A DNA stretch of 64,000 nucleotides from CAVPUA01 sp963828015 (GTDB lineage Bacteria; Actinomycetota; Actinomycetes; Mycobacteriales; Jatrophihabitantaceae): assembly GCA_963828015.1 (NCBI GenBank), contig CAWHCD010000006.1, forward strand, positions 1,233,901 through 1,297,900. Reading direction: 5' to 3'. The notes under the pieces are model-generated. The model was given only the letters and a program-made list of their open reading frames with translations. It did no database searches and was not told the DNA's origin. How positions within the stretch are numbered: position 1 is the stretch's first letter; the number at the start of each line of letters is the position of its first letter. This document shows, one piece after another, positions 1 to 9,745 of this stretch. The position numbers and the translations under genes were made by a program.

Positions 1-2502
1 CCCCGTATACCGGTCGCCGGCCGGACTCATCACGAAGGAAGGTCGCGATCAGTCGGTCGGCGATCTCCTTGGCCACCTCGAACAGAGTCAGCTGTTGACC
101 GGACCCGGTCGGGCATTCGATCGTGAAGGCATCACCGTAGTAGCGGTAGTACTGCAGCAGCGCCCGAATGATGAGCAGGTTGATCGGGAACCAGACCGGT
201 CCACGCCAGTTGGAGTTTCCGCCGAACAGGCCGCTGTCGGACTCGGCCGGTAGGTACTTCACCTCGTAACGGTGCCCGGCGAGATCGAAGACATACGGAT
301 CATCCAGATGTGACCGCGACAGCGAGCGAATCCCGTGCGGGCTGAGGAAGCGCTCCTCATCGAGCATGCGGCTCAGTACCCGCCGCAGTTTCTCCTCGTT
401 GAAGACCGACATGAGGACGTGCCCATTCACGCCCGGGACGAGCGGGTCGGCCACGTTGGCCAGCAGGTCCTGGTTGCGCTCGAAGTAACTGCGGGCCCGC
501 GCGCGCAGGCTCGGGAACCGCTCGAGGGTTTCGGGGGCGATGACCGCGACTGCGCACAGGGGGATCAAGCCCGACCATCGAACGGATGCGCAAGCCGAGT
601 GGCCGAACCGTCGGGCAGGCGCAGGACGTCGTAGAAGAACCCGTCCTCCTCGTCCCACATCTCATCCGGCGTCTGGCCGACCCGGTCCATCGCGCCGGCG
701 ATCTGGAAGAAGTGCTGTACGAACTTCAGGGCCAGATCCTCATAGCTCGGGTCGCTGCTGGCCAACTCGATCGAGAGCTCGAGCATGTTCTGGCTGAACA
801 GCGCCATCCAGGCCGTGCCGTCGGCCTGCTCGAGCTGGCCCCCGGTCGGCAGGGGCGCGCTGCGGTCGAACACCCCGATGTTGTCCAGGCCGAGGAAACC
901 GCCCTCGAACAGGTTGCGCCCGGAGGGGTCCTTGCGATTGACCCACCAGGTGAAGTTGACGAGCAGCTTCTTGAAGGAGTTCCGGAGGAAGTCCAAGTCG
1001 TCGCCGCCATGATCGTGCGGCGCGGCGTTGTGCGCGAAGAGAGTTGCCCAGGCGTGCACCGGCGGGTTGACGTCGCCGAAGTTCCATTCATAGGCCGGGA
1101 GCTGACCGTTGGGATGCAGGTAGACGTCGGACAGCATCAGCTCGATCTGCCCGCGGGTGAAAGCGGGGTCGACCATGCTCAGCGGCACGCAGTGGAAGGC
1201 CAGATCCCAGGCGGCGTACCAGGGGTACTCCCACTTGTCGGGCATCGAGATGACGTCCCCGTTGACCATGTGGAACCACTGCATGTTCCGGAGTTGCCGT
1301 GACGGCGCACGCAACGGATGCGCCTGGTGTTCCTGCAGCCACAGATCGACGTCGAAGTAGTAGTACTGCTTGCTCCACAGCATCCCGGCCAAAGCCTGGC
1401 GCATTACCGCGGCGGCATCGGGGCTGACCCGGGCCGGGGTGAGCGCACCGTAGAACTCGTCGGCCTCGCTGCGCCGAGCCGCCACGGTCGCGTCGAACTC
1501 GGCACCGAGCAGCCCGCCCGTCGGCGCGGGCGCGTCCGCGCGTCGCAGCCGCAGCTTGACCGTCTCCGAGCCACCGGCCGGCACCTGCAGCAGATGATGA
1601 GCGGCCGCCTTGGTTCCTTCCCGCGCCGGATTGACCGCCTCGAGCCGTCCATCGACCACATAGTCGTTGATGCCGTCCTTCACGAACGGGGTCAGGTTGG
1701 TGCCGCCGAAGAGCTTGACCGCGTTCGTCTCGTTCTCGGTGAACAGCCATGACGCCTGCTCCGACGCGGTGATCGCCCAATCCCCCAACACGTGGTGATG
1801 GGCATCGATCCGGCCGTCGGTCGCCGCCTTGAGGTGCGGGCGTTCAGTGAGTCCGTTGAACCAGGTGTTGCGGTACCAGGCGGTGGGCAGCACGTGTAAC
1901 GCAGCGCTCTCGGGTCCCCGGTTGTGCACCGTGACCAGCATCAGGATGTCTTCCGGGTCGGCCTTGACGTACTCCACCTCGACATCGAAATAGCGGTCGT
2001 CGTCGAAGATCCCGGTGTCGATGAGTTCGTATTCCTGCTCCAACTTCGACCGGCTCTTGTTGGTCCTTACGAGGTCGTCGTAGGGGTAGGGCGCCTGCGG
2101 GTACTTGTAGAGCATCCGCATGTAAGAGTGGGTAGGAGTGTTGTCGAGGTAGAAGTAGTACTCCTTCACGTCCTCGCCATGGTTGCCCTCGGAGTTGGTG
2201 AGGCCGAACATGCGCTCCTTCAGGATGGGGTCCACGCCATTCCAGAGGGCCAGCGACAGGCACAGGAGCTGGCGATCATCGCTGACCCCGGCCATGCCGT
2301 CCTCGCCCCACCGGTAGGTGCGGGAGCGCGACTGCTCGTGGGTGAAGTAGTTCCAGGCATCGCCATCGAGGCTGTAGTCCTCGCGCACGGTGCCCCATTG
2401 ACGCTCGCTCAGATAGGGGCCGAATCGTCGCCACGGAACCCCGTTCACGTCCGCATCCCGTAGCCGGGCGCCCTCGACGGTGGCGTCCATGTCAATGGTC
2501 AT
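1..2502 (-). pseudogene. GH63/MGH1-like glucosidase, frameshifted and cut by window edge
   Basis: Large cytosolic glycoside hydrolase of the kind annotated as glucosidase / mannosylglycerate hydrolase MGH1-like, which cleaves alpha-glucosyl linkages with an (alpha/alpha)6 barrel. The N-terminal 640 residues are in one frame, with family signatures such as WYAAWDLAFH (probable catalytic Asp) and EWNFGDVNPPVHAWA. That frame stops at 565, but the family continues in another frame (RSMVGL, then IPLCAVAVIAPETLERFP, then WRGPVWFPINLLI) to the window edge. Two extra A bases on the plus strand, CAAG for expected CAG at about 567 and 592, explain both shifts. I chose ATG at 2502, preceded by GGGGA, over GTG at 2514. 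The family is about 880 residues, so only the extreme C-terminus should be missing. Confidence 0.8.
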
Positions 2503-2570
2503 GCCAGTCCCCACAGTTCTCTAAGACCAGCCCGGCACAACGTTCCCCGGCGTGACTATACGACGCCGAC

Positions 2571-3797
2571 TCAGCAGCCAACCGGCGCCGTCCCACCGGC
2601 ATCCGGCGTCGGGTCGGCGGACGGGATCGCTGCCGAGGAGGGCGGCGCAGTTGACGGCGTCGGGCTCGCGTCGGCGGCGTCTGTTGTGGGAGTTGCGGTT
2701 GGTGTCGGGGCGCAGTTGGCGGCGGTCGATGTCGTCACCGGGGTCGGGGTCGGCGTCGCACTCGTCGGGCCCGAGGGGGTCGCCGTCGTCGGAGTCGGAG
2801 TGGGCGCGGCCGGGGCGCTCGTCAACGCCGGCGGGGCGCCCGCATTGGCCGGAGGAAGCATGGGAGCGCTGCTCGGTTCGGACGACGCGGCTCCCGGGGC
2901 CGGCGCGGCCAGCAGTGGATTGCCGTTGGCATAGGCGGTCTCCAATGCCAGCACGGTGGCGACGTAGCTGTCGGAGTGGTTGTAGGCAAAAACCGCCTGC
3001 TGTTGGCCGGCCGCCGTGGTGAGGTCTCCCCCGGCGGCGCAGAGATACCGCGCGGCCGTCAGGGCAGCGTCGCCGATGTTGAACGGGTCGGCCGTGGGAT
3101 GCCCGGAAGCGGGTATTCCGTAGAGCAGCCAGGTCGACGGGATGAACTGCATCGGCCCGACCGCATGGTCATAGACCGGGTCGGCGTCGAGCGTGACCCC
3201 GAAGGGGGTCGCCGGGATCAGCGCCGTACCCACCCCGTTCAAGGCCGGCCCGATGATGTGCGGAGTCGACGACCCGTCGGCGGCCAGGCTCGCCCCGCCG
3301 AAGCGGCCATGGTCGGACTCGACTCGCCCGATCGCGGCCAGCAGGGTCCAGTGCACCCCGCAGCCGGGCGCCACGGTGGCGTAGCGCAGGGCCGCATATT
3401 GGTACGCGGCCAGGGCGACCACCGGGATCCCGCCCGATGCCAGTTGCGGAATCGACACCGCGGATGGGCTGGCCGTCGCCGCGGGCGCGACCGTGGTCGT
3501 GCTCCCCGCAGACGTCGTCGGGGCGAACGTTTGAATCTCGATCGAGGACGTCGCCGCCCAGCGGGCGGCGAGATCGTCGCCGGTGGCCACGGTCGGTGCA
3601 GAGGTGGGGGCACTGGCGCTCGCCCGGCGACCGGAGTTGTCCCCCGGCGCGAACACCGCAACCGCCGTCGCCAGCACCAACGCCGCGATGGCCAGGCGCA
3701 GACCGGTACTGCCTAGATCCGCATGCTGCGCCGCATGCCGACTTCCCCCGCCCCGATGGGAGGCACTGCGCTTCGGGGCTCGATGCTGGACGCCCAC
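2571..3797 (-). CDS. Secreted lytic murein transglycosylase with Pro/Thr-rich tail
   Basis: Cell-wall lytic transglycosylase of the SLT/MltB-like group, expected to cut peptidoglycan glycan strands outside the membrane. A hydrophobic segment near residues 31-50 acts as signal anchor. A low-complexity linker follows, then the catalytic domain at about 120-285 with the probable catalytic Glu160 in IGRVESDHGRFGG and the motifs VGPMQFIPSTW and FAYNHSDSYV. Residues 290-408 are almost only Pro, Thr, Ala and Ser, a cell-wall-spanning type of tail. The start is GTG and overlaps the end of the upstream HNH gene by 85 bases; a later start just before the hydrophobic segment is possible. Confidence 0.8.
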   Translation of the reverse strand: MGVQHRAPKRSASHRGGGSRHAAQHADLGSTGLRLAIAALVLATAVAVFAPGDNSGRRASASAPTSAPTVATGDDLAARWAATSSIEIQTFAPTTSAGSTTTVAPAATASPSAVSIPQLASGGIPVVALAAYQYAALRYATVAPGCGVHWTLLAAIGRVESDHGRFGGASLAADGSSTPHIIGPALNGVGTALIPATPFGVTLDADPVYDHAVGPMQFIPSTWLLYGIPASGHPTADPFNIGDAALTAARYLCAAGGDLTTAAGQQQAVFAYNHSDSYVATVLALETAYANGNPLLAAPAPGAASSEPSSAPMLPPANAGAPPALTSAPAAPTPTPTTATPSGPTSATPTPTPVTTSTAANCAPTPTATPTTDAADASPTPSTAPPSSAAIPSADPTPDAGGTAPVGC

Positions 3798-5201
3798 GCT
3801 CCGCCGATCTCGTGTTCTGGTTGACCCAGTGACGCTAACGGCCAGAACGGGCCAGGACCGGTCTCGATCTGGATGTTTGAACGCTGCTCACCGCCGCGAC
3901 ACCTCGTCAACTCGATGTCGACGGTGTCGTGCAGGGTGTTGCGGCGGGGTGTTTGGTCGGGGTCGATCTGGGTGGGTGGGGTGTAGTGGGGGGTGCCGTT
4001 GATCATGGTGGGGGTCCAGTCGTTGAAGTCGAGGTTTTGGTGGTGTCGGGGGCAGAGTAGGGCGCCGTTGTCGACGCAGGTTCGGCCGCCGTGGGCCCAG
4101 GGTGTGACGTGGTTGATTTCGCACCAGAGGGCGGGGGTGTCACAGCCGGGCCAGGTGCAGCCTTTGTCGCGGGCGTAGATGGCGCAGCGTTGTGGGCTGC
4201 GGAAGAGGCGGTGGGCGGTGCCGTAGGCGAGGATCTCCGTCGCGTGGCCGATGACGACGGGGACGATGAGTGGGTCGCCGCCGGCGATCTGTTTGGCTTG
4301 GGTGACGGAGATGAGGGATCCGTGGCCGGTGGTGATCAGCCCGGTGTCGGAGTCCCATTGGTCGACGGTGGCGGTGAGCAGCACGGTGGCGACGGTGCCG
4401 GCGACGTCGGGGAGGTCTTTGGCTCGCAGGACCAGCCGCAGTGCGGCTTCGAACCCGTCGTGGCGGCGTTCGGCGGGCGTGCGCGGGTCGGGGGTGCCAT
4501 CGACGGCCGGCGCGGGTCCGGCGAGGGCGTCCAAGGATGCGAGGAGCACCTGCGTACAGGGTGCGGTCAGTTCACCCGTCGACGTGGGAGGAGCCGTCGG
4601 CGCGCTGGGCGACGGTGAATCCGCGATGCTGGTGCCGGTAGCGCTCATCGCGCAGGGTGCCGTCGGGGTCGAGGTGATCCAGATACCGGCGCCCGAGTTT
4701 GGTCAGCTGGCTTGGGTCGAACGTGCGGGCCGACGCGACCAGATCCGCTTCCACCCGCTCGTCGTACTCGGCGGCGATCTCATCGGGAAGCTTGTTGACC
4801 GCATCGATGATCACCTTCGCGTGCGCAGCCGACAGCTCCCCGGCCGCCTCAGCCGCGGCAGTCACCGCGAAGATCGGCTCCAACACTTCACCGGTCAGTC
4901 CCCGGCGCGGGGCCAGCTCCGCCGCCAAGGCAACCTCACGCCGCGCCACCGCCGGCGCGGCATTCCACAACTCCCGCAACAAGGCGACCGTGTCACGGTG
5001 ACCCCGCTCCCGGGCCACACCCTGCGCGTCAAGGGCCGCGACCACCCGATGCCGCACCGCACCCAAACGGCGCTCCACGACCTGCGAGCGGCGCGCCACC
5101 TGCAGCAACGTCTCGCCATCACAGGCGTAGACGTCGACCGCCAGGAGCTGATCGACGGCGGCATCGAGCCGGCCGATCAACTCAACGGGATTATCGAACA
5201 T
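3713..5201 (-). pseudogene. DUF222/13E12-repeat HNH endonuclease, single frameshift
   Basis: Member of the actinobacterial 13E12-repeat family: N-terminal DUF222 helical domain followed by a C-terminal HNH nuclease domain, often seen as multicopy mobile-type genes. The N-terminal half is read from ATG 5201 (FDNPVELIGRLDAAVDQ) and stops at 4572 after RADGSSHV. The C-terminal half is in the next frame, beginning GELTAPCTQVLLASLDAL, and carries CTWPGCDTPALWCEINH and LLCPRHHQN, the Cys/His ligands and HNH core. One extra base near 4580 (GTCGACG where GTGACG-type spacing is expected) separates them. Without it the protein would be about 495 residues. Error or true split cannot be told apart here. 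Confidence 0.8.
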
Positions 5202-5373
5202 AGATTCGATTCTACCGACCCAAGACGGACTGCGCAATCGAATTGCCAATATATAACAGGGAATTCTCTTGATCTTGAGCCCGGCATGGGGGTCGCGAAG
5301 TAACCCGAGAGCGCCAGCGAGCCAGCCGTAGGATCACCTCGTCGATGCCGCAGCTGAGCCTGAAAAGCAAAAC

Positions 5374-6960
5374 TCAGCTAGGCGCAGCCACTTCGGTCAG
5401 GTCCGTCGCCACCGGCGGCCGGTAGGAGTAGAAGTCCTGCCTGCGGACCAAGGCAAACGCGGCGACCGCACCGGCCGCGACGAGGATCGCGCCGACGAGC
5501 AGGATTACGTGCAGACCCGAGACGAACGCGTTATGCGCCGCTGGGACCAGGTTGGCCTGACCGGGAGCCGACGCGCCGACAGCGTGCACACCGGCCGTCG
5601 TGAGCACCCGGGCCAAGCCGGGAGCCGGATGCCCGAGCTGATCCCCGAGCGAGTTGGCTACCTGACGCTGGAAGATCGCTCCGAGCGCGGCGACGCCGGT
5701 GGCCAGCCCACCGATCCGGAAGGTGTTGCTGATGCCCGAGGCCATACCGCTGCGTTCGGGAGCGACCACGCCCAGGCCGGTGCGCGCGATCGCCGGATTG
5801 GCAATACCGATGCCGAAGCCGGTGAGCAGCAGCCCCGGAATGAGCACGACCCAGTCCGAGCTCCCGGTCACCACGAGCATGGCGGCCAGACCGGCGGCGG
5901 TGATCGCCAACCCGCTACCCAGCACGACGCGGGGGGCCATCTTCTCGGTGACCGACCGGAACGTGAGCGGCACGATGAAGCAGAGGACCGTGGATGGCAG
6001 CAGGCAGAGGCCGCCCTTGAGCGGAGAGAACCCCTGATCGTCCTGCAGATACAGCGTCAGGAACGGGTAGATCGCGAACATGCCGGCGCCGATGGCGAAC
6101 GTGCCGAGGGAGACCCCGGTGAACGCCGGTCGCCGAAACAGGCTCAGGTCGAACATCGGCCGACTCACGCGCAGTTCGACCAGGACGAACAGGATGAACA
6201 TGAGCGCGGACGCCGAGAAACAGATGACGGTCGACGCGCTGGTCCATCCCTCGGTGGTGGTGCGAATCAAACCGAACACGAGAAGGAACATGGCGCTGGA
6301 GAAGGTCGTGACCCCGGCCCCGTCCAGTTTGGTCGTGGCCGAGTCGGACACGTTGACCATGCGGGTCAAGGCCAGCCAGCCGGTGACGATGCCGATCGGG
6401 ACGTTGATGAAGAAGATCCAGCGCCAGCCGAGCCCGCTGGTGATGACGCCGCCGAACAGCGGACCGACGGCCACCGCCGCTCCGACAGTCGCGCCCCAGG
6501 CGGCAATCGCCTTGCCGCGCTCGATGCCTTGGAACTCCTGACCGATCAGGGCCAGACCGGTCGCGAACATCGCCGCGCCGCCGACGCCCTGCAAGGCCCG
6601 GGCCCAGATGAGCAGCGTCGAGGTGGTGGCCACCCCGCAGAGAACGGACGCCAGCGTGAACACCCCGAGACCGATGAGGAAGACCCGCTTGCGGCCGAAG
6701 CGATCCGAGGTCGATCCCCAGGTCAATATGAGCGTAGCCAGCGCCACCGCGTAGGCGTCGATTACCCACTGCAGGTCGCTGAAGCTCGCACCGAGGTGGC
6801 GCTGGATCGTCGGTAGGGCTACCTGCACCACGGTGACGTCGACCAGCAGCATGAAGGTCGCGCCGCAGACCGCAATCAATGTCAGCCAACGCCGTTCCAG
6901 ACCGGCCCAGGCGCCGTCGCCCGCCGGACGGCCGGGGTCGTCGAGGTCGCTCGAGGCCAT
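5374..6960 (-). CDS. MFS drug:proton antiporter, DHA2 (EmrB/QacA) family
   Basis: Integral membrane exporter of 528 residues with the 14-helix DHA2 layout; expected to expel drugs or toxic metabolites using the proton gradient. Motif A is visible as TWGSTSDRFGRKRVF after helix 2, the D-V-T-V motif in helix 1 (LLVDVTVVQVALP) and motif C around VGPLFGGVITSGLGWRW. The ATG at 6960 overlaps the stop of the small gene upstream (TGATG), so the two are translationally coupled. Substrate cannot be deduced. Confidence 0.85.
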   Translation of the reverse strand: MASSDLDDPGRPAGDGAWAGLERRWLTLIAVCGATFMLLVDVTVVQVALPTIQRHLGASFSDLQWVIDAYAVALATLILTWGSTSDRFGRKRVFLIGLGVFTLASVLCGVATTSTLLIWARALQGVGGAAMFATGLALIGQEFQGIERGKAIAAWGATVGAAVAVGPLFGGVITSGLGWRWIFFINVPIGIVTGWLALTRMVNVSDSATTKLDGAGVTTFSSAMFLLVFGLIRTTTEGWTSASTVICFSASALMFILFVLVELRVSRPMFDLSLFRRPAFTGVSLGTFAIGAGMFAIYPFLTLYLQDDQGFSPLKGGLCLLPSTVLCFIVPLTFRSVTEKMAPRVVLGSGLAITAAGLAAMLVVTGSSDWVVLIPGLLLTGFGIGIANPAIARTGLGVVAPERSGMASGISNTFRIGGLATGVAALGAIFQRQVANSLGDQLGHPAPGLARVLTTAGVHAVGASAPGQANLVPAAHNAFVSGLHVILLVGAILVAAGAVAAFALVRRQDFYSYRPPVATDLTEVAAPS

Positions 6961-7142
6961 CACGTGCGGGGCGCCGCCGCGGCGTTCGTCAGCGCGACCG
7001 CCAGTTCTCGAGCTGAGTCGGGGGTCAGATCGATCACCGTCGTCAAGCCGATCATCAGATGCACGACCTCGGTCTCGGTGTTCACGCTGACACCGACAAT
7101 GCGCCCGTCGACCGCGGTCACCTGCGCGTCCTCGTCAGCCAC
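6960..7142 (-). CDS. Small hypothetical protein coupled to MFS exporter
   Basis: A 60-residue acidic protein that I do not recognise. It has alternating hydrophobic strands (VTAVDGRIVGVSVNT, VVHLMIGLTTVIDL) and then a helix rich in Ala, suggesting a small beta-alpha fold without membrane segment. The GTG start has AAGGAA about eight bases upstream. Its TGA overlaps the ATG of the MFS gene, so it is likely made together with the exporter. Confidence 0.6.
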   Translation of the reverse strand: MADEDAQVTAVDGRIVGVSVNTETEVVHLMIGLTTVIDLTPDSARELAVALTNAAAAPRT

Positions 7143-7177
7143 AGTTGTGTTCCTTCCTCAGTGCCTCATGGGATCGA

Positions 7178-7705
7178 TCAATCATTGTGACTGGGCGGTG
7201 TCCACCCGGTGTAACCACTCGAGGCGACCGCGTCGGCCAGCCGGGCGCTGCTGTAGGTGAATACCTCGACCGGATCGAACTCCACCACCACCCGCCCCGG
7301 CGTGTTCATCAGCTCCATCTGCTGCTTGCGGGCCTCATCGCCCGGCGGCAGGGAGGAACGATCGAAGAACAGGGGCAGGAACCAGTTCAGCCGTTCCCGG
7401 TCCTCGTGCACGGTCGCCAACGTCTTGGCCGTCACCATGGCGCTCAGGATGGACGTGCCCTTGCTGTGCACCACGATGCAGCTCTGCGGCCGGGCCTTGA
7501 GCGCTCGGTAGCGTGCGCGGTGGGTCGTCATCGTGACCCAGAACTTGCGCTCGTGCCAGACGAACAGGTGTGGCATGCCGAGCGGCCAGCCGTCCTTGTT
7601 GGTCCAGAGGACGTCACAGGTCGACTGCTCGGCGAAGAGTTGTTCCTGGTCGGCATCGCTGAGGTTGAACATCGACACATCTTCAAGATTGCGTACCTCA
7701 GCCAT
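7178..7705 (-). CDS. Pyridoxamine 5'-phosphate oxidase-family flavin-binding protein
   Basis: A 175-residue protein with the split-barrel pattern of the PPOX / FMN- or F420-binding family: an N-terminal helix, then strands CDVLWTNKDGWPLGMPHLFVW and KFWVTMTTHRARYRALKARP, followed by a C-terminal part ending in RVVVEFDPVEVFTYSSARLAD. Members reduce or oxidise small substrates with FMN, F420 or bind heme; the substrate is not evident. It lies between the MFS gene and the ABC exporter operon, 35 bases before the small coupled ORF. Confidence 0.7.
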   Translation of the reverse strand: MAEVRNLEDVSMFNLSDADQEQLFAEQSTCDVLWTNKDGWPLGMPHLFVWHERKFWVTMTTHRARYRALKARPQSCIVVHSKGTSILSAMVTAKTLATVHEDRERLNWFLPLFFDRSSLPPGDEARKQQMELMNTPGRVVVEFDPVEVFTYSSARLADAVASSGYTGWTPPSHND

Positions 7706-7750
7706 GCGGCGATCGTATCGATGGCCCCCGGAGGGCGCCAGACTGCGGCC

Positions 7751-9745
7751 CTAGGCCGGGACGGGGGCGTCCTCGGTGATCGCCTGGGCAAACTGCGAGT
7801 TGTAGAGGCGGAAGTACGCACCCTGGGCAGCCAGCAGCTCGGTATGCCGGCCTTGCTCGACGATCTCGCCGCCCTGCATGACCAGGATCAGGTCGGCATC
7901 ACGAATCGTCGACAGCCGGTGGGCGATGACGAAACTGGTGCGATCGGCGCGCAGCGCGGCCATGGCCCGCTGCACCAGCAGCTCAGTACGCGTGTCGACC
8001 GAACTCGTCGCCTCATCGAGGATGAGCAGCGACGGGTCGGCCAGGAAGGCCCGGGCGATCGTGATCAGCTGCTTCTCGCCCGCGCTGATGTTGTCGCCCT
8101 CATCGTTGATCACCGTGTCGTAGCCGTCGGGCAGGCTGTGCACGAAGCGGTCGACGAACGTGGCCTGCGCGGCGGCGAGGATCTGCTCCTCACTCGCGGC
8201 CGGATTGCCATAGGCGATGTTGTCGCGAATCGTGCCGCCGAAGAGCCAGGTGTCCTGCAGCACCATGCCGATCTGTCCGCGCAGCACGTCGCGCGGCAGG
8301 GCCGTGATGTCGATGCCGTCGAGGGTGATCCGGCCGCCGTCGAGTTCGTAGAAGCGCATGATCAGGTTGACCAGGGTCGTCTTGCCGGCGCCGGTCGGCC
8401 CGACGATCGCGACGGTGTGGCCGGGCTCGGCGACCAGGGAGAGATCCTGGATCAGCGGCTGGTCCGGGTCGTAGCTGAACCGGACGTGCTCGAACCGCAC
8501 CTCTCCATGCGGGTCGACGAGTTCGGCCGGCCGCGCGGGATCGCGCGACTGTTCCGGTGCGTCGAGCAGGTCGAACACCCGCTCGGACGAGGCGACGCCG
8601 GACTGCAGCAGGTTGGCCATCGAGGCCACCTGGGTCAGCGGCTGGGTGAACTGGCGCGAGTACTGGATGAAGGCCTGCACGTCGCCCAGACTCAGTGCGC
8701 CCGACGCGACCCGCAGGCCACCGACCACGGCGATGGCGACGTAGCTCAGGTTTCCGATGAACATCATCGACGGCATGATGATCCCGGAGACGAACTGGGC
8801 CCCGAAGCTGGCCTGGTAGGTCTCGTCGTTCTTCGCGTGGAACGCGGCCTCGACCTCACCCTGTCGACCGAACACCTTCACCAACTCGTGGCCCGTGAAC
8901 GCCTCCTCGATCTGGGCGTTGAGCGCTCCGGTGTGCCGCCACTGGGCGATGAACTGCTTCTGCGAACGCTTGGCGATCTGCTTGCTGACAATGACCGACA
9001 ACGGCACGGCGACCAGCGCGATGAGCGCCAGCAACGGCGAGATCCAGAACATCATGGCCAGCACACCGACCACGGTCAGCAGCGACGTGAGCAGTTGGCT
9101 CATCGTCTGCTGCAGGGTCTGGCTGATGTTGTCGATGTCGTTCGTCACCCGGCTCAGCAGCTCACCGCGCGGTTGCTCATCGAAGTAGGACAGCGGCAGC
9201 CGGTTGAGCTTGGCCTCGACCTCGGCCCGCAACTGGTAGATCGCGTCCTGGACGATTCCGTTGAGCAGGTAGCCCTGTAACCAGAGCAGGACGCTGGACG
9301 CGACGTAGACCGCGAGGGCCAGCAACAGCACCCGCCCGACCGCGGTGAAGTCGACGCCCTGCCCGGGCACGGCCCCCGACTTGGCCAGCACATTGGCGTA
9401 ACTCGAGTTGCCTGACAGCCGCGCCTGCGCCACGGCCTCGTTCAGCGTGACGGTGGACGGGATGCGCTGGCCCAGGAAGCCGGCGAAGATCAAGTTGGTG
9501 GCGTGTCCGAGGATCCGCGGTCCGATGACGCTCAACGTGATGCCGGCGACGGCGAGCAGGAACACGGCCGCCACCCCGATGCGGTGCGGCGCGAGCCGGC
9601 GCAACAACCGGCGCGCCGACGGACCGAAGTTGGCCGACTTCTCCGCCGGCATTCCCATGTTCATCCACCCCGGCCCGCCGCCCGGGCGCGCGGTCGGGTT
9701 GGTGATCCGCTTGGGCAGCGGCGCATTCTTCACCGTGTCGGTCAT
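7751..9745 (-). CDS. ABC exporter half-transporter, consensus-site subunit
   Basis: Half ABC exporter of 664 residues: six-helix type-IV membrane domain (about residues 50-390) then the nucleotide-binding domain with Walker A GPTGAGKTTL, signature ISAGEKQL (unusual, LSGGQ expected) and Walker B LLILDEATSS with the catalytic Glu present. Paired with the gene upstream, whose Walker B carries Asp instead of Glu, it fits the heterodimeric exporters with one working and one degenerate ATP site. The ATG overlaps the stop of the partner by four bases (ATGA). A Pro/Gly/Met-rich N-terminal stretch of about 45 residues precedes helix 1. Confidence 0.9.
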   Translation of the reverse strand: MTDTVKNAPLPKRITNPTARPGGGPGWMNMGMPAEKSANFGPSARRLLRRLAPHRIGVAAVFLLAVAGITLSVIGPRILGHATNLIFAGFLGQRIPSTVTLNEAVAQARLSGNSSYANVLAKSGAVPGQGVDFTAVGRVLLLALAVYVASSVLLWLQGYLLNGIVQDAIYQLRAEVEAKLNRLPLSYFDEQPRGELLSRVTNDIDNISQTLQQTMSQLLTSLLTVVGVLAMMFWISPLLALIALVAVPLSVIVSKQIAKRSQKQFIAQWRHTGALNAQIEEAFTGHELVKVFGRQGEVEAAFHAKNDETYQASFGAQFVSGIIMPSMMFIGNLSYVAIAVVGGLRVASGALSLGDVQAFIQYSRQFTQPLTQVASMANLLQSGVASSERVFDLLDAPEQSRDPARPAELVDPHGEVRFEHVRFSYDPDQPLIQDLSLVAEPGHTVAIVGPTGAGKTTLVNLIMRFYELDGGRITLDGIDITALPRDVLRGQIGMVLQDTWLFGGTIRDNIAYGNPAASEEQILAAAQATFVDRFVHSLPDGYDTVINDEGDNISAGEKQLITIARAFLADPSLLILDEATSSVDTRTELLVQRAMAALRADRTSFVIAHRLSTIRDADLILVMQGGEIVEQGRHTELLAAQGAYFRLYNSQFAQAITEDAPVPA

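Noticed and set aside
5509..6816. A 435-codon plus-strand frame
   Set aside because: Antisense shadow of the DHA2 exporter with no recognisable domain.
7145..9280. A 711-codon open frame on the plus strand
   Set aside because: It is antisense to a well-supported ABC transporter gene; its product is rich in Arg, His, Asp and Gln repeats as expected from the complementary frame of high-GC DNA.
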